Below, piece by piece: positions 29,977 to 40,091 of a stretch of 64,000 bases of DNA; positions within the stretch are counted from its first letter, which is position 1, and the number at the start of each line of letters is the position of its first letter. A program made the translations under genes and the position numbers. Below the pieces are notes generated by a model. The model was not told the DNA's origin. It saw nothing but the letters and a program-made list of their open reading frames with translations, and searched no databases. Origin of the DNA: Collimonas fungivorans Ter331 (GTDB lineage Bacteria; Pseudomonadota; Gammaproteobacteria; Burkholderiales; Burkholderiaceae_D); assembly GCF_000221045.1 (NCBI RefSeq), contig NC_015856.1, positions 3,368,542 to 3,432,541 of the forward strand, in the 5' to 3' direction.

Positions 29977-30738
29977 TTAACCTTTGTCTAGACGTGCTTT
30001 CACCATCAAGGCCTTCATTTCGCTGACGGCGGCTTTCCAGCCGACGAACACGGCGTGCGCCACGATGGCGTGGCCGATGTTCAGCTCGGCGATATCGGGA
30101 ATCGCGGCAATCGCCTGGGTATTGGTGTAATGCAGGCCATGGCCGGCATTGACCTTGAGGCCGCGCTTGACGCCTTCCTGCACCGCGATCTGCACCCGTT
30201 CCAGCTCGCTGCGCTGCCCTGCTTCATCGTGCGCTTCGGCGTAGCGTCCGGTATGCAATTCGATTACCGGCGCGCCGATTTCGGCCGCGGCCTGGATCTG
30301 GTCGGCTTCCGGATCGATGAACAGGCTGACGCGGATGCCTTCGGCCTGCAGCTGCCGCACCGCTGCCTGCACCTGGGTAAAATACTTGACGACATCGAGG
30401 CCGCCTTCGGTAGTCAGTTCGTGCCGGCGCTCCGGCACCAGGCAAGAATCCTCGGGCTTGATCTTGCAGGAAAAATCGATCATTTCCTGGGTCACCGCCG
30501 CTTCCAGGTTCATCCGCGTGCGCAGTTGCGGCCGGATGATTTCGACGTCGGCGTCCTTGATGTGGCGCCGGTCTTCGCGCAAATGCAAGGTGATCACGTC
30601 GGCGCCCGCCTCTTCCGCCTGCAACGCCGCTTGCAGCGGATCGGGGTAAGTGGTGCCGCGCGCATTGCGCAAGGTGGCGACGTGGTCGATGTTGACGCCA
30701 AGGTCGATCACAGCGGAGGTAGGATTGAGATAGCTCAT
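29977..30738 (-). CDS. pdxJ: Pyridoxine 5'-phosphate synthase
   Basis: A 253-residue TIM-barrel enzyme that condenses 3-amino-2-oxopropyl phosphate with deoxyxylulose phosphate to give pyridoxine phosphate. Diagnostic stretches are [53 protein letters not shown] and [10 protein letters not shown]. Lies between recO and acpS, as in many proteobacteria. Confidence 0.96.
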   Translation of the reverse strand: MSYLNPTSAVIDLGVNIDHVATLRNARGTTYPDPLQAALQAEEAGADVITLHLREDRRHIKDADVEIIRPQLRTRMNLEAAVTQEMIDFSCKIKPEDSCLVPERRHELTTEGGLDVVKYFTQVQAAVRQLQAEGIRVSLFIDPEADQIQAAAEIGAPVIELHTGRYAEAHDEAGQRSELERVQIAVQEGVKRGLKVNAGHGLHYTNTQAIAAIPDIAELNIGHAIVAHAVFVGWKAAVSEMKALMVKARLDKG

Positions 30739-30788
30739 CGTATGCTCAGGTAATGGGATTGGATTTATCGGCGGCAGTCATCTGTACT

Positions 30789-31643
30789 CTACAGCTGCAT
30801 CAGGTCGATCAGGATCTGCCGCGTGTTCAATGGCGCGCCGCCCAGGTGGTGGGCCAGCAGGAAACGCATCAGGACCTTGCTCTGGGCCTGGGTGACGACA
30901 TCGCTGTAGTCTTCCCGCTCCATGTCGAGCAAGGTCTTGCCGCTGACGCGCGGCCAGGAATCGGCCGCGCGTGCAATGCGCGGGCCGCGTTCGGGATCGA
31001 CCACATAATTTTCAACCGGATCGACCGGCTGGCGGCTGCTGGTGCAGCGCGTGAAATCGCCTGCGACCCCGGTCTGCTTGAGCAGCGCCCGTTCAAACTG
31101 GCGCAGGACGATGGGCGCCGGCTCCTGGTGCGCCAGCTGGTTCAGCGTGGTGACGTAGTGATCGAACAGTGCCGCGTGCGGATCGTCGCGCGCGACCAGC
31201 TTGACCAGCAGTTCATTCAGGTAGAAACCGCACAGCAACGCCGATTTTTCCAGCGGCAGCAAGCCGCCTACCCATTCGGCGGCGATCAGGGTGCGGATTT
31301 CGGATTTGCCGCTCCAGCTGAGCGAGAGCGGCTGGAAGGTTTGCAAGACGCCGCGCAATTTCGACAAGGGCCGTTTGGCCCCTTTGGCGACCAGCGCGAT
31401 GCGGCCGTAATCGCGGCTGAAGACATCGATGATCAGGCTGGTTTCGCGGTGCGGGTAGCTGTGCAGCACAAAGCCGGGCTGGCCTGTGACGCGGGTATCG
31501 AGCGGCCGCGCCCGGCGTTTCGGCGGGCTGGCAGCTGCGGCGCCGCCGATGACGGCGATCAGCTGTTCTTCTGCCGCGCTGGACGGCATGGCTGTTTCTC
31601 CAGCGGTTTCTCCGGCGGTGTCGTCAGCGATGATGGCGCTCAT
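30789..31643 (-). CDS. recO: DNA repair protein RecO
   Basis: A 284-residue RecO, which loads RecA on SSB-coated DNA. The OB-fold starts near [20 protein letters not shown] with [13 protein letters not shown], followed by the helical domain ([20 protein letters not shown]). About 50 residues precede the OB-fold, including an AGETAGET repeat and a Pro/Arg-rich segment; an internal start ([10 protein letters not shown]) is possible. Downstream of era in the same direction. Confidence 0.92.
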   Translation of the reverse strand: MSAIIADDTAGETAGETAMPSSAAEEQLIAVIGGAAAASPPKRRARPLDTRVTGQPGFVLHSYPHRETSLIIDVFSRDYGRIALVAKGAKRPLSKLRGVLQTFQPLSLSWSGKSEIRTLIAAEWVGGLLPLEKSALLCGFYLNELLVKLVARDDPHAALFDHYVTTLNQLAHQEPAPIVLRQFERALLKQTGVAGDFTRCTSSRQPVDPVENYVVDPERGPRIARAADSWPRVSGKTLLDMEREDYSDVVTQAQSKVLMRFLLAHHLGGAPLNTRQILIDLMQL

Positions 31644-31674
31644 GCTCAGTGGAGTGCGGATGCTGGCTGCGGGC

Positions 31675-32604
31675 TTATTCGTAGCCGTAGGCGCGCAATC
31701 CGGCTTCGTTGTCGGCCCAGCCGGATTTCACCTTGACCCAGATTTCCAGGTAGACCGGACCGCCGAACAGGCGTTCCATGTCGAGCCGGGCCTGGGTGGA
31801 AATATCCTTGAGGCGGGCGCCCTTCTGCCCGATCACCATCGATTTGTGGGTGTCGCGCTCAACCAGAATTGCCGCAAACACGCGGCGCAGGTTGCCTTCC
31901 AGCTCGAACTTCTCGATCAGGACGGTGCTGGTATAAGGCAGTTCATCGCCGACAAAACGGAATACTTTTTCGCGCACGATTTCGGCGGCCAGGAATTTCT
32001 CGCTGCGGTCGGTGATGTCGTCTTCGCCGAACATCGGCGGATTGGCCGGCAGGTGCTTGCGGATTTCGCCTTGCAGGTTATCCAGCTGGAAGCGCAGCTT
32101 GGCCGAAACCGGCACCACCGCGGCGAAATCGCGCATGGCGGCGATTTTCTGTGCGAACGGCAGCAGCACGGCCTTGTCCTTGACCCGGTCCGATTTGTTG
32201 ATGACCAGGATGCAAGGCACGTTGGCCGGCAACAAAGCCATCACCTGCTGGTCAGCCGGGCCAAACGTGCCGGCTTCAATGATGTACAGGATGACGTCGG
32301 CAGCGGTCAGGGTCGTGGTGACGGTGCGGTTCAGCGTCTTGTTCAGCGCATTCGAATGGCGCGTCTGGAAACCTGGCGTATCGACATACACGAACTGCGT
32401 GTCGGCCACGGTCTGGATCCCTGTAATCCGATGGCGCGTGGTCTGCGCCTTGCGCGACGTAATGCTGACCTTGGCGCCGATCAGCTCGTTCATCAAGGTC
32501 GACTTGCCTACGTTGGGGCGACCGACAATAGCTATGTAGCCGCAACGGAAATCGGTTGCAGCCGACGATATAGCAGTCGATGCCTGGGGTGTAGAGTCTG
32601 TCAT
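31675..32604 (-). CDS. era: GTPase Era
   Basis: A 309-residue ribosome-assembly GTPase. G1 [10 protein letters not shown]3 DTPGF and G4 NKSD are intact, and the C-terminal KH domain includes [20 protein letters not shown]. It binds the 3' end of 16S rRNA. ATGA overlap with rnc gives the classic rnc-era pair. Confidence 0.96.
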   Translation of the reverse strand: MTDSTPQASTAISSAATDFRCGYIAIVGRPNVGKSTLMNELIGAKVSITSRKAQTTRHRITGIQTVADTQFVYVDTPGFQTRHSNALNKTLNRTVTTTLTAADVILYIIEAGTFGPADQQVMALLPANVPCILVINKSDRVKDKAVLLPFAQKIAAMRDFAAVVPVSAKLRFQLDNLQGEIRKHLPANPPMFGEDDITDRSEKFLAAEIVREKVFRFVGDELPYTSTVLIEKFELEGNLRRVFAAILVERDTHKSMVIGQKGARLKDISTQARLDMERLFGGPVYLEIWVKVKSGWADNEAGLRAYGYE

Positions 32605-33656
32605 GCGGTTTTCGATTTACTCGTAGTATGGGGTGTTGCATTGGATGGGGCTGCCGCCGGGGTTGCGGCGGCCGCGGTTTCCGCAGCCTGGCTGGCTGCC
32701 TTGGATGGAGCAGCCGCTTCAGCGCTGCCGTTGGCGGCAGGCACGTGGGCTTTGGCAGGCGCCTTGGCCGCCGCGACTTCAACCAGGCCTTTGTCCTTGG
32801 CCGGAGCAGCCGGTTTGGCGGCATCGTCCGGCGCGGCATCGGGCGCATCCGGCTGGATCGTCGCGATCCCGCTCAGTTTCAATTGCGCGGTGCGCGGCTT
32901 GGCTTTGCGCGGCGCCGCCGGCGCTTTCACGAATGCCTTTTGCACGGCTTCCAGCGCCAGCTTGGCGGCGGCCTGCTCGCCGGCGCGGCGGCTGCCGCCG
33001 TTGCCGAAGACCTGGATATCCAGCTTCGGCACCAGGCATTCGATTTCGAATTCCTGGTTGTGCGCGGCGCCATGCGTGGCCACCACGTTATATTGCGGCA
33101 AGGCGATCTTTTTCCCTTGCAGGTATTCCTGCAGCAGGGTCTTGGCGTCCTTGCCAAGAGTCTTGGGATCGACCGTATCGAGGATCGGGATGTACAAGGC
33201 GCGGATCACGTCGCGCGCGGCGTCGAAACCGGCGTCCAGGAAAATCGCACCGAACAGCGCTTCCAGCGTATCGGCCAGGATCGAAGGCCGGCGGAAGCCG
33301 CCGGATTTCAATTCACCCTCGCCCAAGCGCAGGAATTGCGACAACTCCAGCCTTTGCGCAATTTCATACAGCGATTGCTGCTTGACCAGGTTGGCGCGCA
33401 CCCGCGACAGGTCGCCCTCGTCTATCTTGGTGTAACGGTCGAACAACAGCGAAGCGACGACGCAGTTCAGGATCGAATCGCCGAGGAATTCCAACCGTTC
33501 GTTATGCAAGGTGCTATGGCTGCGATGCGTCAAGGCCTGCTGCAATAACGTAGCATCCTTGAAAGTGTGGCCTAGCCGATTCTGCAATAACATGAGGTCC
33601 ATTTTTCCGTCGACGTTTACGGTTGTCGTCCGCTGTGATTCTGCTTCGTTCAACAC
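32601..33656 (-). CDS. rnc: Ribonuclease III with long Ala/Pro/Lys-rich C-terminal extension
   Basis: A 351-residue RNase III. The nuclease domain holds the signature [20 protein letters not shown] and the downstream acidic [18 protein letters not shown]; the dsRNA-binding domain runs about residues 165-240 ([20 protein letters not shown]). About 110 residues rich in Ala, Pro and Lys follow and are absent from E. coli RNase III (226 residues). It processes rRNA and structured mRNAs. The tail is probably disordered; its role is unknown. Confidence 0.95.
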   Translation of the reverse strand: MLNEAESQRTTTVNVDGKMDLMLLQNRLGHTFKDATLLQQALTHRSHSTLHNERLEFLGDSILNCVVASLLFDRYTKIDEGDLSRVRANLVKQQSLYEIAQRLELSQFLRLGEGELKSGGFRRPSILADTLEALFGAIFLDAGFDAARDVIRALYIPILDTVDPKTLGKDAKTLLQEYLQGKKIALPQYNVVATHGAAHNQEFEIECLVPKLDIQVFGNGGSRRAGEQAAAKLALEAVQKAFVKAPAAPRKAKPRTAQLKLSGIATIQPDAPDAAPDDAAKPAAPAKDKGLVEVAAAKAPAKAHVPAANGSAEAAAPSKAASQAAETAAAATPAAAPSNATPHTTSKSKTA

Positions 33657-33659
33657 CGG

Positions 33660-34028
33660 TCAAGACTTGGCGGTGCTGCCCGCGTAATCGATCAACAAGC
33701 TGACAGGCCCGACCAGCGGGATTTTTTTCTGGTACGCAAAGCTGATCTGGATATCGTCGCCATTCTTGGTGATTTCCAGGTCCTTGCCCGCAATCGCATC
33801 GATATAACCGACCTCGGCCTGCTTGTTGAACGCATTCTGGATTTCCTGCACCGTAGTGCCGGCCGTCCTGGCGCTGGCTATCGCTTTCTTGATCGAAAAA
33901 TATTCGATCGTGGTCGGCGTCACCTTGGCGATCAGCACGCCGATACAGCCGAGCACCGCCAATATGACGATCAGGCCGAATAATGTAATGCCCTGCTGCT
34001 TCCGTGTAGATCCGGAAATTCTTGTCAT
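33660..34028 (-). CDS. DUF4845 membrane-anchored protein
   Basis: Encodes 122 residues with a single N-terminal membrane segment (GITLFGLIVILAVLGCIGVL) that resembles a pilin-like leader, then a small periplasmic domain ending IPLVGPVSLLIDYAGSTA. This is the DUF4845 protein regularly found between lepB and rnc in betaproteobacteria. Function unknown. It sits 28 bases after lepB and 3 bases before rnc. Confidence 0.88.
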   Translation of the reverse strand: MTRISGSTRKQQGITLFGLIVILAVLGCIGVLIAKVTPTTIEYFSIKKAIASARTAGTTVQEIQNAFNKQAEVGYIDAIAGKDLEITKNGDDIQISFAYQKKIPLVGPVSLLIDYAGSTAKS

Positions 34029-34056
34029 CCCTGACTCCGCAATGGTTTTAAATGGT

Positions 34057-34974
34057 TTATTTAAAGAAAGTGCCGATACGCTTGAAATTACCCAGGTTCA
34101 TCCAGACCAAAAATGCTTTTCCAACAATATTCTCATCCGGTACAAATCCCCAGTACCGGCTGTCTTCGCTGTTATCCCGATTATCCCCCATCATGAAATA
34201 ATTTCCAGCAGGAACGGTACAGGTAAAACCTTCGGGGTTATAGGAACAGGCATCCTTGTTAGGGAAATCCATCACACCTTCCAGCGAAATCGGCGGCCGG
34301 CCGCTGCGTACTGCGATCGTATGTTGCACGTTTGACAGGTTTTCCGTGAATTGCTGGGAATAATCCAGGGTGTCTTCATTCAGGTAGTCCGGCAACGGCG
34401 TATAAGAAAGAGCTTGACCGTTAATCGTTAAGCGCTTGTTTTGGTAAGTTATTTTATCACCGGGCACCCCAACCACGCGCTTGATGTAATCGAGCGACAT
34501 ATCCTTGGGATATTTGAACACCATCACGTCGCCGCGCTGCGGCTTATTCACTTCGATCACTTTTTTGTTCAGGATCGGCAGGCGGATACCGTAGGTAAAC
34601 TTGTTGACTAGGATCAGGTCGCCCACCAGCAGGGTCGGCACCATCGAACTGGACGGGATCTTGAACGGCTCGTACAGGAACGAGCGCAGGAAGAACACCA
34701 TGGCGATCACCGGGAAAAAGCTGCCGGAATATTCGACCCAGGTCGGCTGACGCAGCAGGTTCGCTTCCAGCGCCGCGCGGCCGCTGTTCTCCAGCTTGAT
34801 GCCATCGGCGCTCAGCTTGGCGTTGCGGGCGTCGAACTCGGCCAGGGCGGCGTCGGCCTTGGCGCGCCGCTGCCGGCTCAGGTAGAAGCGGTCAAAAAAC
34901 CAGATGATGCCGGTGACAACGGTCAGGACAAACAGGATTAATGCGAAATTTCCTAAAATTGATTGCAATGTCAT
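34057..34974 (-). CDS. lepB: Signal peptidase I
   Basis: A 305-residue inner-membrane peptidase that removes Sec signal peptides. N-terminal TM ([19 protein letters not shown]), a second hydrophobic segment, catalytic Ser in [14 protein letters not shown], catalytic Lys region in [20 protein letters not shown], and box [15 protein letters not shown] are all intact. ATGA overlap with lepA, the conserved lepA-lepB pair. Confidence 0.96.
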   Translation of the reverse strand: MTLQSILGNFALILFVLTVVTGIIWFFDRFYLSRQRRAKADAALAEFDARNAKLSADGIKLENSGRAALEANLLRQPTWVEYSGSFFPVIAMVFFLRSFLYEPFKIPSSSMVPTLLVGDLILVNKFTYGIRLPILNKKVIEVNKPQRGDVMVFKYPKDMSLDYIKRVVGVPGDKITYQNKRLTINGQALSYTPLPDYLNEDTLDYSQQFTENLSNVQHTIAVRSGRPPISLEGVMDFPNKDACSYNPEGFTCTVPAGNYFMMGDNRDNSEDSRYWGFVPDENIVGKAFLVWMNLGNFKRIGTFFK

Positions 34975-36764
34975 TTTTCATCCACTTGTAAGATTGCCAG
35001 GAATGCTTCTTGCGGGATCTCGACGGAACCCACCTGCTTCATCCGTTTTTTACCGGCCTTCTGCTTTTCCAGCAATTTGCGCTTGCGGCTGATATCGCCG
35101 CCGTAGCATTTCGCCAGCACGTTCTTGCGCAGGGCCTTGACGTTCTCGCGCGAAATGATGTTGGCGCCGATCGCCGCCTGGATGGCGACGTCGAACATCT
35201 GGCGCGGAATCAGTTCGCGCATCTTGGCGGCGACGGCACGGCCACGGTACTGGCTGTTGGCGCGGTGCACGATGATCGCCAGCGCATCGACTTTTTCGCT
35301 GTTGATCAGCATGTCCACCTTGACCACGTCGGCCGAACGGTATTCCTTGAATTCGTAATCCATCGAGGCATAACCGCGCGAGGTCGATTTCAGGCGGTCG
35401 AAGAAATCGAGCACCACTTCCGCCATCGGGATTTCATAGGTCAGCTTGACCTGCTTGCCGTGGTAGCTCATGTCGACCTGCTGCCCGCGCTTCTGGGTGC
35501 AGAGCGTGATGACCGAGCCGACATACTCTTGCGGCATGTACAGGTTGACGGTGACGATAGGTTCGCGCACCTCTTCGATATTCGACGGATCCGGCATCTT
35601 CGACGGATTGTCCACCAGCATGATGGTGCCGTCGCGCTTCACGACTTCGTAGATCACGGTAGGCGCGGTGGTGATCAAGTCCATGTCGAACTCGCGCTCC
35701 AGCCGCTCCTGGACGATTTCCATGTGCAGCAAACCGAGGAAGCCGCAACGGAAGCCGAAACCCAGCGCCTGCGATACTTCAGGTTCGTACTGCAGGGCGG
35801 CGTCGTTCAGCTTGAGTTTTTCCAGCGAGTCGCGCAGCGCGTCGTACTGGTTCGCTTCGACCGGGAACAGGCCGGCGAACACTTGCGGCTGCACTTCCTT
35901 AAAACCGGGCAAGGCCGCGGCTGCAGGCTTGGAAGCCAGGGTGACGGTATCGCCGACCTTGGCTGCCTTGAGTTCCTTGATGCCGGCGATGATGAAGCCC
36001 ACTTGGCCGGCGGACAGCGATTCGCGGGCCTGCGACTTAGGGGTGAACACGCCGACGCTTTCAGTCAGGTGCTGCGACCCGGTGGCCATCAGCAGGATCT
36101 TGTCCTTGGGACGCAAAGTGCCGTTCTTGATACGCACCAGCATCACGACGCCGACATAGTTGTCGAACCAGGAATCGACAATCAGGGCCTGCAAAGGAGC
36201 GTCCGGATCGCCTTTCGGCGGCGGCACCTTGACGATCAGCGATTCCAGCACTTCGCGCACGCCGAGGCCGGTCTTGGCCGAGCAATGCACGGCATCGTGG
36301 GCGTCGATCCCGATCACGTCTTCGATTTCAGCAATCGCATTGTCAGGATCGGCGGAAGGCAGGTCGATCTTGTTCAGCACCGGCACCACTTCCACGCCGA
36401 GATCGAGCGCGGTATAGCAGTTGGCCACGGTCTGGGCTTCCACCCCTTGCGAGGCGTCGACCACCAGCAGCGCGCCTTCGCAGGCCGACAGCGAACGGCT
36501 GACTTCATAGCTGAAGTCGACGTGGCCTGGGGTATCGATCAGGTTCAGGTTATAGATCTGGCCATCCAGCGCCTTGTAGGAGAGCGCCGCGGTCTGGGCC
36601 TTGATCGTGATGCCGCGCTCGCGCTCGATATCCATGGAGTCGAGCACCTGGGCTTCCATTTCACGATCAGACAAGCCGCCGCAAGATTGGATGATGCGGT
36701 CCGCCAGGGTCGATTTACCGTGGTCGATGTGGGCGATGATGGAGAAATTACGGATGTTGTTCAT
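34971..36764 (-). CDS. lepA: Elongation factor 4 (LepA)
   Basis: A 597-residue translational GTPase of the EF-G type. G1 [14 protein letters not shown]3 DTPGHVDF and G4 NKIDLP are intact; the LepA-specific C-terminal domain ends with [20 protein letters not shown]. It acts on stalled ribosomes or late 30S assembly. A structured, terminator-like element lies 17 bases upstream of its ATG, and no obvious Shine-Dalgarno is seen. Confidence 0.97.
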   Translation of the reverse strand: MNNIRNFSIIAHIDHGKSTLADRIIQSCGGLSDREMEAQVLDSMDIERERGITIKAQTAALSYKALDGQIYNLNLIDTPGHVDFSYEVSRSLSACEGALLVVDASQGVEAQTVANCYTALDLGVEVVPVLNKIDLPSADPDNAIAEIEDVIGIDAHDAVHCSAKTGLGVREVLESLIVKVPPPKGDPDAPLQALIVDSWFDNYVGVVMLVRIKNGTLRPKDKILLMATGSQHLTESVGVFTPKSQARESLSAGQVGFIIAGIKELKAAKVGDTVTLASKPAAAALPGFKEVQPQVFAGLFPVEANQYDALRDSLEKLKLNDAALQYEPEVSQALGFGFRCGFLGLLHMEIVQERLEREFDMDLITTAPTVIYEVVKRDGTIMLVDNPSKMPDPSNIEEVREPIVTVNLYMPQEYVGSVITLCTQKRGQQVDMSYHGKQVKLTYEIPMAEVVLDFFDRLKSTSRGYASMDYEFKEYRSADVVKVDMLINSEKVDALAIIVHRANSQYRGRAVAAKMRELIPRQMFDVAIQAAIGANIISRENVKALRKNVLAKCYGGDISRKRKLLEKQKAGKKRMKQVGSVEIPQEAFLAILQVDEK

Positions 36765-36780
36765 TGACAGACGCGATTAC

Positions 36781-36860
36781 AAAAAAAGCGCTCTGAGCCG
36801 GGTTCGGTACAGTGTTTCGCATTTCACGAAACCTTGCACCTGTGTCCCAGGCGAGCGCCT
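36781..36860 (-). promoter_or_regulatory. Structured leader / attenuator-like element before lepA
   Basis: On the minus strand an outer stem (GCGCTC at 36858-36853, GAGCGC at 36793-36788) encloses an inner hairpin (GTTTCG-TGAAATG-CGAAAC) and ends in a T7 run (36787-36781). A -10-like TAAAAT at 36892-36887 puts a possible start near 36879. The roughly 95-base transcript could therefore be a terminated small RNA or an attenuator for lepA. Confidence 0.45.
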
Positions 36861-37166
36861 TTTATGACAGGTTATTCAGTGCCGCCATTTTACCGGATTT
36901 CAGAGGGGAAAACCGACAAATCAAAGGCCTGAAGATATTGCCGCCAGTTTAACAAGGAAAGCGTTTTATCAACATACTCCTACAAGTATCTTAAAAGCAC
37001 CTTAAAACAAGGGCTGCAAGAGTGTCTTTTCATGCTTGACGGCAGGGGTATGCAGAAAATTGTTTCCATTAGGAAACAATGATTGCGGTATCGTCATGCA
37101 TTCTGATGCCTGGGACGCGGCAGCTCAGCCGCCCTCATCTAGGCGATCCCGTCTAGGCGACCCCAT
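36861..37166. other. Intergenic region between the glutaredoxin-like gene and lepA
   Basis: About 300 bases, AT-richer than its surroundings, with no gene. It holds the putative lepA promoter (TAAAAT 36892-36887), a terminator-like hairpin at 37059-37080 and part of a short tandem repeat at 37136-37178. Confidence 0.5.
37059..37080 (-). terminator. Probable terminator of the rpoE-rse-mucD-glutaredoxin-like group
   Basis: Perfect arms ATTGTTTCC (37059-37067) and GGAAACAAT (37072-37080) with a 4-base loop. Read on the minus strand the stem runs into TTTTC. It lies about 90 bases after the glutaredoxin-like gene. Confidence 0.55.
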
Positions 37167-37178
37167 CTAGGCGATCCC
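37136..37178 (-). repeat. Three tandem 14-15-base repeats at a gene end
   Basis: Copies of TCTAGGCGATCCC with flanking bases occur three times head to tail. On the minus strand each contains GCCTAG, and the first one read carries the stop of the glutaredoxin-like gene, so a stop is repeated three times. Confidence 0.65.
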
Positions 37179-37445
37179 ACCCAAAAACCCCCTCACGGCA
37201 TCGACATCGAGAAAATAATGGCAAAGCTGCACGGCCGGCTGGCCGTCCCTGACCCCGGCAAGCACAGGGACCAGCTCATCGTACCTGGCCACCAGTTCCG
37301 GGTCCGCATCGACATCGATCAATTCGACCGTGAACCAGCCCGGGGCGTTTTCATCGGGCGCCTGCAAAGCCAGCAACGCCTGCAGCATGTCTTCGCAGAG
37401 GTGGCAGTAGGAACGGTTATACAGAATGAAATGCGGTGTTGACAT
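37167..37445 (-). CDS. Glutaredoxin-like (DUF836) thioredoxin-fold protein
   Basis: A 92-residue thioredoxin-fold protein starting MSTPHFILYNRSYCHLCEDM with a CxxC pair (YCHLCE) and a cis-Pro-like GQPAVQLCHY segment, as in the DUF836 glutaredoxin-like family. ATG 37445 has GGAG upstream; an earlier in-frame start at 37475 is less likely. It regularly lies between mucD and lepA in betaproteobacteria. Partner unknown. Confidence 0.85.
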   Translation of the reverse strand: MSTPHFILYNRSYCHLCEDMLQALLALQAPDENAPGWFTVELIDVDADPELVARYDELVPVLAGVRDGQPAVQLCHYFLDVDAVRGFLGGIA

Positions 37446-37558
37446 GAATACTCCAGAACCTGGCAAATACGGCAATTGCGCAGCGGCCGCGAGCCGGCAA
37501 AAACAAAAAGCTGCAGGCCGTTACGGCCTGCAGCTTCGGACTATCGCTCCCAGCGCAA

Positions 37559-39067
37559 TCAGTTGCTTGGACGCAGCGGCACGAATTGCGACGACTCGCC
37601 GCGGCGCACCAGCAGCACCGCCATTTTTTTCGGCTCCAGCTTGGCGACCAGGGCGTTGAACTGCTTGGCGTCCTTGATATCGGTGTTGTTCAGGCGCTGC
37701 ACCACGTCGCCGGCACGCAGGCCGACCCGCGCCGCACTGCCCTCGGCGGTCTCGATCAGCACGCCGCCGTCCACGCCCAGCTCTTTCTTCCTGGCGTCGC
37801 TCAGGTCGCTCACCGTCAGGCCGAGCGCATTGGCGACCTGCTCCTTCTTCGGTTTGACGTCATCGTCGGCGGCGATTTTGTCGGCCGCCAGCTCGGTGAT
37901 CGTGATCGGGAAGTCGCGGCTGCTGCCTTTGCGCCAGACGCTGATGGTGCCGCGCGCGCCCGGCTTGGTATTGCCGACCAGACGCGGCAAATCGTTAGCC
38001 TTGTCGATCGCCACGCCATTGAATTTCAAGATGATGTCGCCCGCCTGCAGGCCAGCCTTGGCCGCCGGTCCGTCGGCTTCGACCCGGGCCACCAGCGCGC
38101 CCTCCGCCTTGGGCAAGCCCAGCGATTCGGCCACGTCCTTGGTCACTTCGCCGATCTGCACGCCGATCCGGCCGCGCGTCACCTTGCCCGACGCCTTCAG
38201 CTGGTCCGACACGCGCATGGCTTCGTCGATCGGCACCGCAAACGAAATCCCCATGAAGCCGCCGGAGCGGCTGTAGATCTGCGAGTTGATGCCGACCACT
38301 TCGCCGCGCATGTTGATCAGGGGACCGCCGGAATTGCCGGGGTTGACCGCGACGTCGGTCTGGATCAGCGGCAGGTAGTCGCCGGTGTCGCGCGCTTTGG
38401 CCGAAATGATGCCGGCGGTCACGGTGTTTTCCAGGCCGAACGGCGAACCGATCGCCAGCACCCATTCGCCAGCCTTGATCTTGTCGGAATCGCCCATCGT
38501 CAGGCGCGGCAAGTTGGCGCCGTCAATTTTCAGCAAGGCAACGTCGCTGCGGGTATCGGCGCCGATCACCTTGGCCTTGAATTCGCGCTTGTCGGTCAGC
38601 GTCACATATACTTCGCTGGCGCCGTCGATCACGTGGGCATTGGTCATGACATAACCGTCGGCCGAAATCACGAAACCGGAACCGACGCCGCGCGGCACTT
38701 CTTCCTGCTGCTTGGGATCAGCCTTGCGGCCGCGCTGGCCAGGAACCTGGGGGCGCGGCATGTTGGGAATCGGGACGCCGAAAAAGCGCCGGAAAAAATC
38801 CTGCATTTCATCGTCGCTGGGATCGCCGGAATCACCCTGGCCGGCGCCGCCTTTGATTTTTTCAGTGGTGCGGATATTGACTACCGCAGGGCCGGTCTTC
38901 TCGACGATGTCGGTAAAGTCCGGCAGGCCGGATACCGGCGCGGCGATCGCCTGGGGGCCGATGCCCATCACGGCGGGAACAAAAAAAGTGGCTGCAACAG
39001 GTGCAACGACGGCGACAACCATTGCAGATAAAACGGAACGAAGCGGAACCGGCATTTTCGTAGTCAT
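37559..39067 (-). CDS. mucD: Periplasmic DegQ/MucD-type serine protease
   Basis: A 502-residue trypsin-like HtrA protease. N-terminal export signal (about residues 1-42), then the catalytic triad His in YVMTNAHVIDGA, Asp in DTRSDVALLK and Ser in VNPGNSGGPLIN, followed by two PDZ domains (GVQIGEVTKDVAESLGLPKA; GGVLIETAEGSAARVGLRAG). It degrades misfolded envelope proteins. Placed last among the sigmaE regulators, so it is both output and feedback element of the envelope-stress response. Confidence 0.95.
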   Translation of the reverse strand: MTTKMPVPLRSVLSAMVVAVVAPVAATFFVPAVMGIGPQAIAAPVSGLPDFTDIVEKTGPAVVNIRTTEKIKGGAGQGDSGDPSDDEMQDFFRRFFGVPIPNMPRPQVPGQRGRKADPKQQEEVPRGVGSGFVISADGYVMTNAHVIDGASEVYVTLTDKREFKAKVIGADTRSDVALLKIDGANLPRLTMGDSDKIKAGEWVLAIGSPFGLENTVTAGIISAKARDTGDYLPLIQTDVAVNPGNSGGPLINMRGEVVGINSQIYSRSGGFMGISFAVPIDEAMRVSDQLKASGKVTRGRIGVQIGEVTKDVAESLGLPKAEGALVARVEADGPAAKAGLQAGDIILKFNGVAIDKANDLPRLVGNTKPGARGTISVWRKGSSRDFPITITELAADKIAADDDVKPKKEQVANALGLTVSDLSDARKKELGVDGGVLIETAEGSAARVGLRAGDVVQRLNNTDIKDAKQFNALVAKLEPKKMAVLLVRRGESSQFVPLRPSN

Positions 39068-39073
39068 AGAGTT

Positions 39074-40090
39074 TTATTTGTTTTTGAGTTCAATCGAATT
39101 CGCCACCTGCCTCATCGCCGCAGGCGGCACATCGCCCACAATCGTCAGCCAATAATCTCCTTGCCGCTTGCCGACGATATTCAATGCTCCCTGCTGCAAG
39201 GATCCTTCGGTACGGCTCTGGCTGCCTGGCTCGATAAAGATCGAAATCGCCACCAGTCCGTCAGAAAAAATCAGCTGCGACACTTCGCGCCGCATTGCCG
39301 CCATGCCGACAGCGCCCTTGGCCGGCGGCGCATCGGCCACCATGCGCTTGAGTTCGCGCACTTTCTTGAAACCGGGAGGCATGCCGGTCACCGTCCACTC
39401 GTTCAGGTTGGCCGGGTTGATCAGGCTGTTTTCCGTATGCCAGGAACTGGTGTTGCCAAAGCTCGGCTTCAGGTGGCTGCGATCGATGTTGCCTATGTTG
39501 ATCTGGGTAAAGGAAATCTGCTCGACGATCTCATTCTTGCCGTTCAGCGTTTGCGCTCGCAACAGCAGGCCGGAAATTTTTTCCGCCCACAGCTTGTAGC
39601 CGTAGCGCATATTGTCTCTAGGCTCCAGCAGCACGGCCTGGCAATCGAAACCGGCAACCCGCCCGGTCTCGCCCAATTTGACATTGTAATATTCGGTCAG
39701 GTCAGCCGGCAACGCCGCCAGGATGGCCGGAAAACCGTCTTGCGTGACCCGTTTCTCGACGATCTTGGTGCGGGTCTCCGGCATATAGCCGGTGACATCC
39801 TCGTTACGCCGGATATATTCGCGCGGCTGGCCGTCGAGAATTTCCAGCTTCTCTACTTCATTCCGGCCTTCCAGCACATGCGTGATACGCGAGGTGCGTA
39901 TCTGGTTCGCCTGCTGGTAGATGAAAGTACCCGAATAATTCAGCTTTTGCGCCGCTGACTGGATTTTTTTCAACAGCGCCTGCGCTTCCTGCTTGTCGGC
40001 CGCATTTGCGGCGTCGATGCTTTCCGCATGCGCGGAAAGCACCATGACCAGCGACAGAACGACTCCCAGCAAGACCCGCGTCTGCCGCAT
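39074..40090 (-). CDS. rseB: Sigma factor regulatory protein RseB/MucB
   Basis: A 338-residue periplasmic protein with signal peptide (VLLGVVLSLVMVLSAHA) and the MucB/RseB two-domain fold (AQKLNYSGTFIYQQANQIRT; YGYKLWAEKISGLLLRAQTL). RseB shields RseA from proteolysis and senses lipid or LPS signals. ATG 40090 lies one base after the rseA stop; the frame is open to 40114. Confidence 0.93.
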   Translation of the reverse strand: MRQTRVLLGVVLSLVMVLSAHAESIDAANAADKQEAQALLKKIQSAAQKLNYSGTFIYQQANQIRTSRITHVLEGRNEVEKLEILDGQPREYIRRNEDVTGYMPETRTKIVEKRVTQDGFPAILAALPADLTEYYNVKLGETGRVAGFDCQAVLLEPRDNMRYGYKLWAEKISGLLLRAQTLNGKNEIVEQISFTQINIGNIDRSHLKPSFGNTSSWHTENSLINPANLNEWTVTGMPPGFKKVRELKRMVADAPPAKGAVGMAAMRREVSQLIFSDGLVAISIFIEPGSQSRTEGSLQQGALNIVGKRQGDYWLTIVGDVPPAAMRQVANSIELKNK

Positions 40091-40091
40091 G

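Noticed and set aside
35010-36767. 585-codon plus-strand frame opposite lepA
   Set aside because: Antisense shadow of lepA, whose motifs are all intact on the minus strand.
36805-36832. AGTGTTTCGCA near lepA as a third MITE-like copy
   Set aside because: Only about 11 bases match the element end and the following sequence diverges; it belongs to a local hairpin.
37586-39031. 481-codon plus-strand frame opposite mucD
   Set aside because: Antisense shadow; composition of Arg/His/Gln typical of reverse-frame reading.
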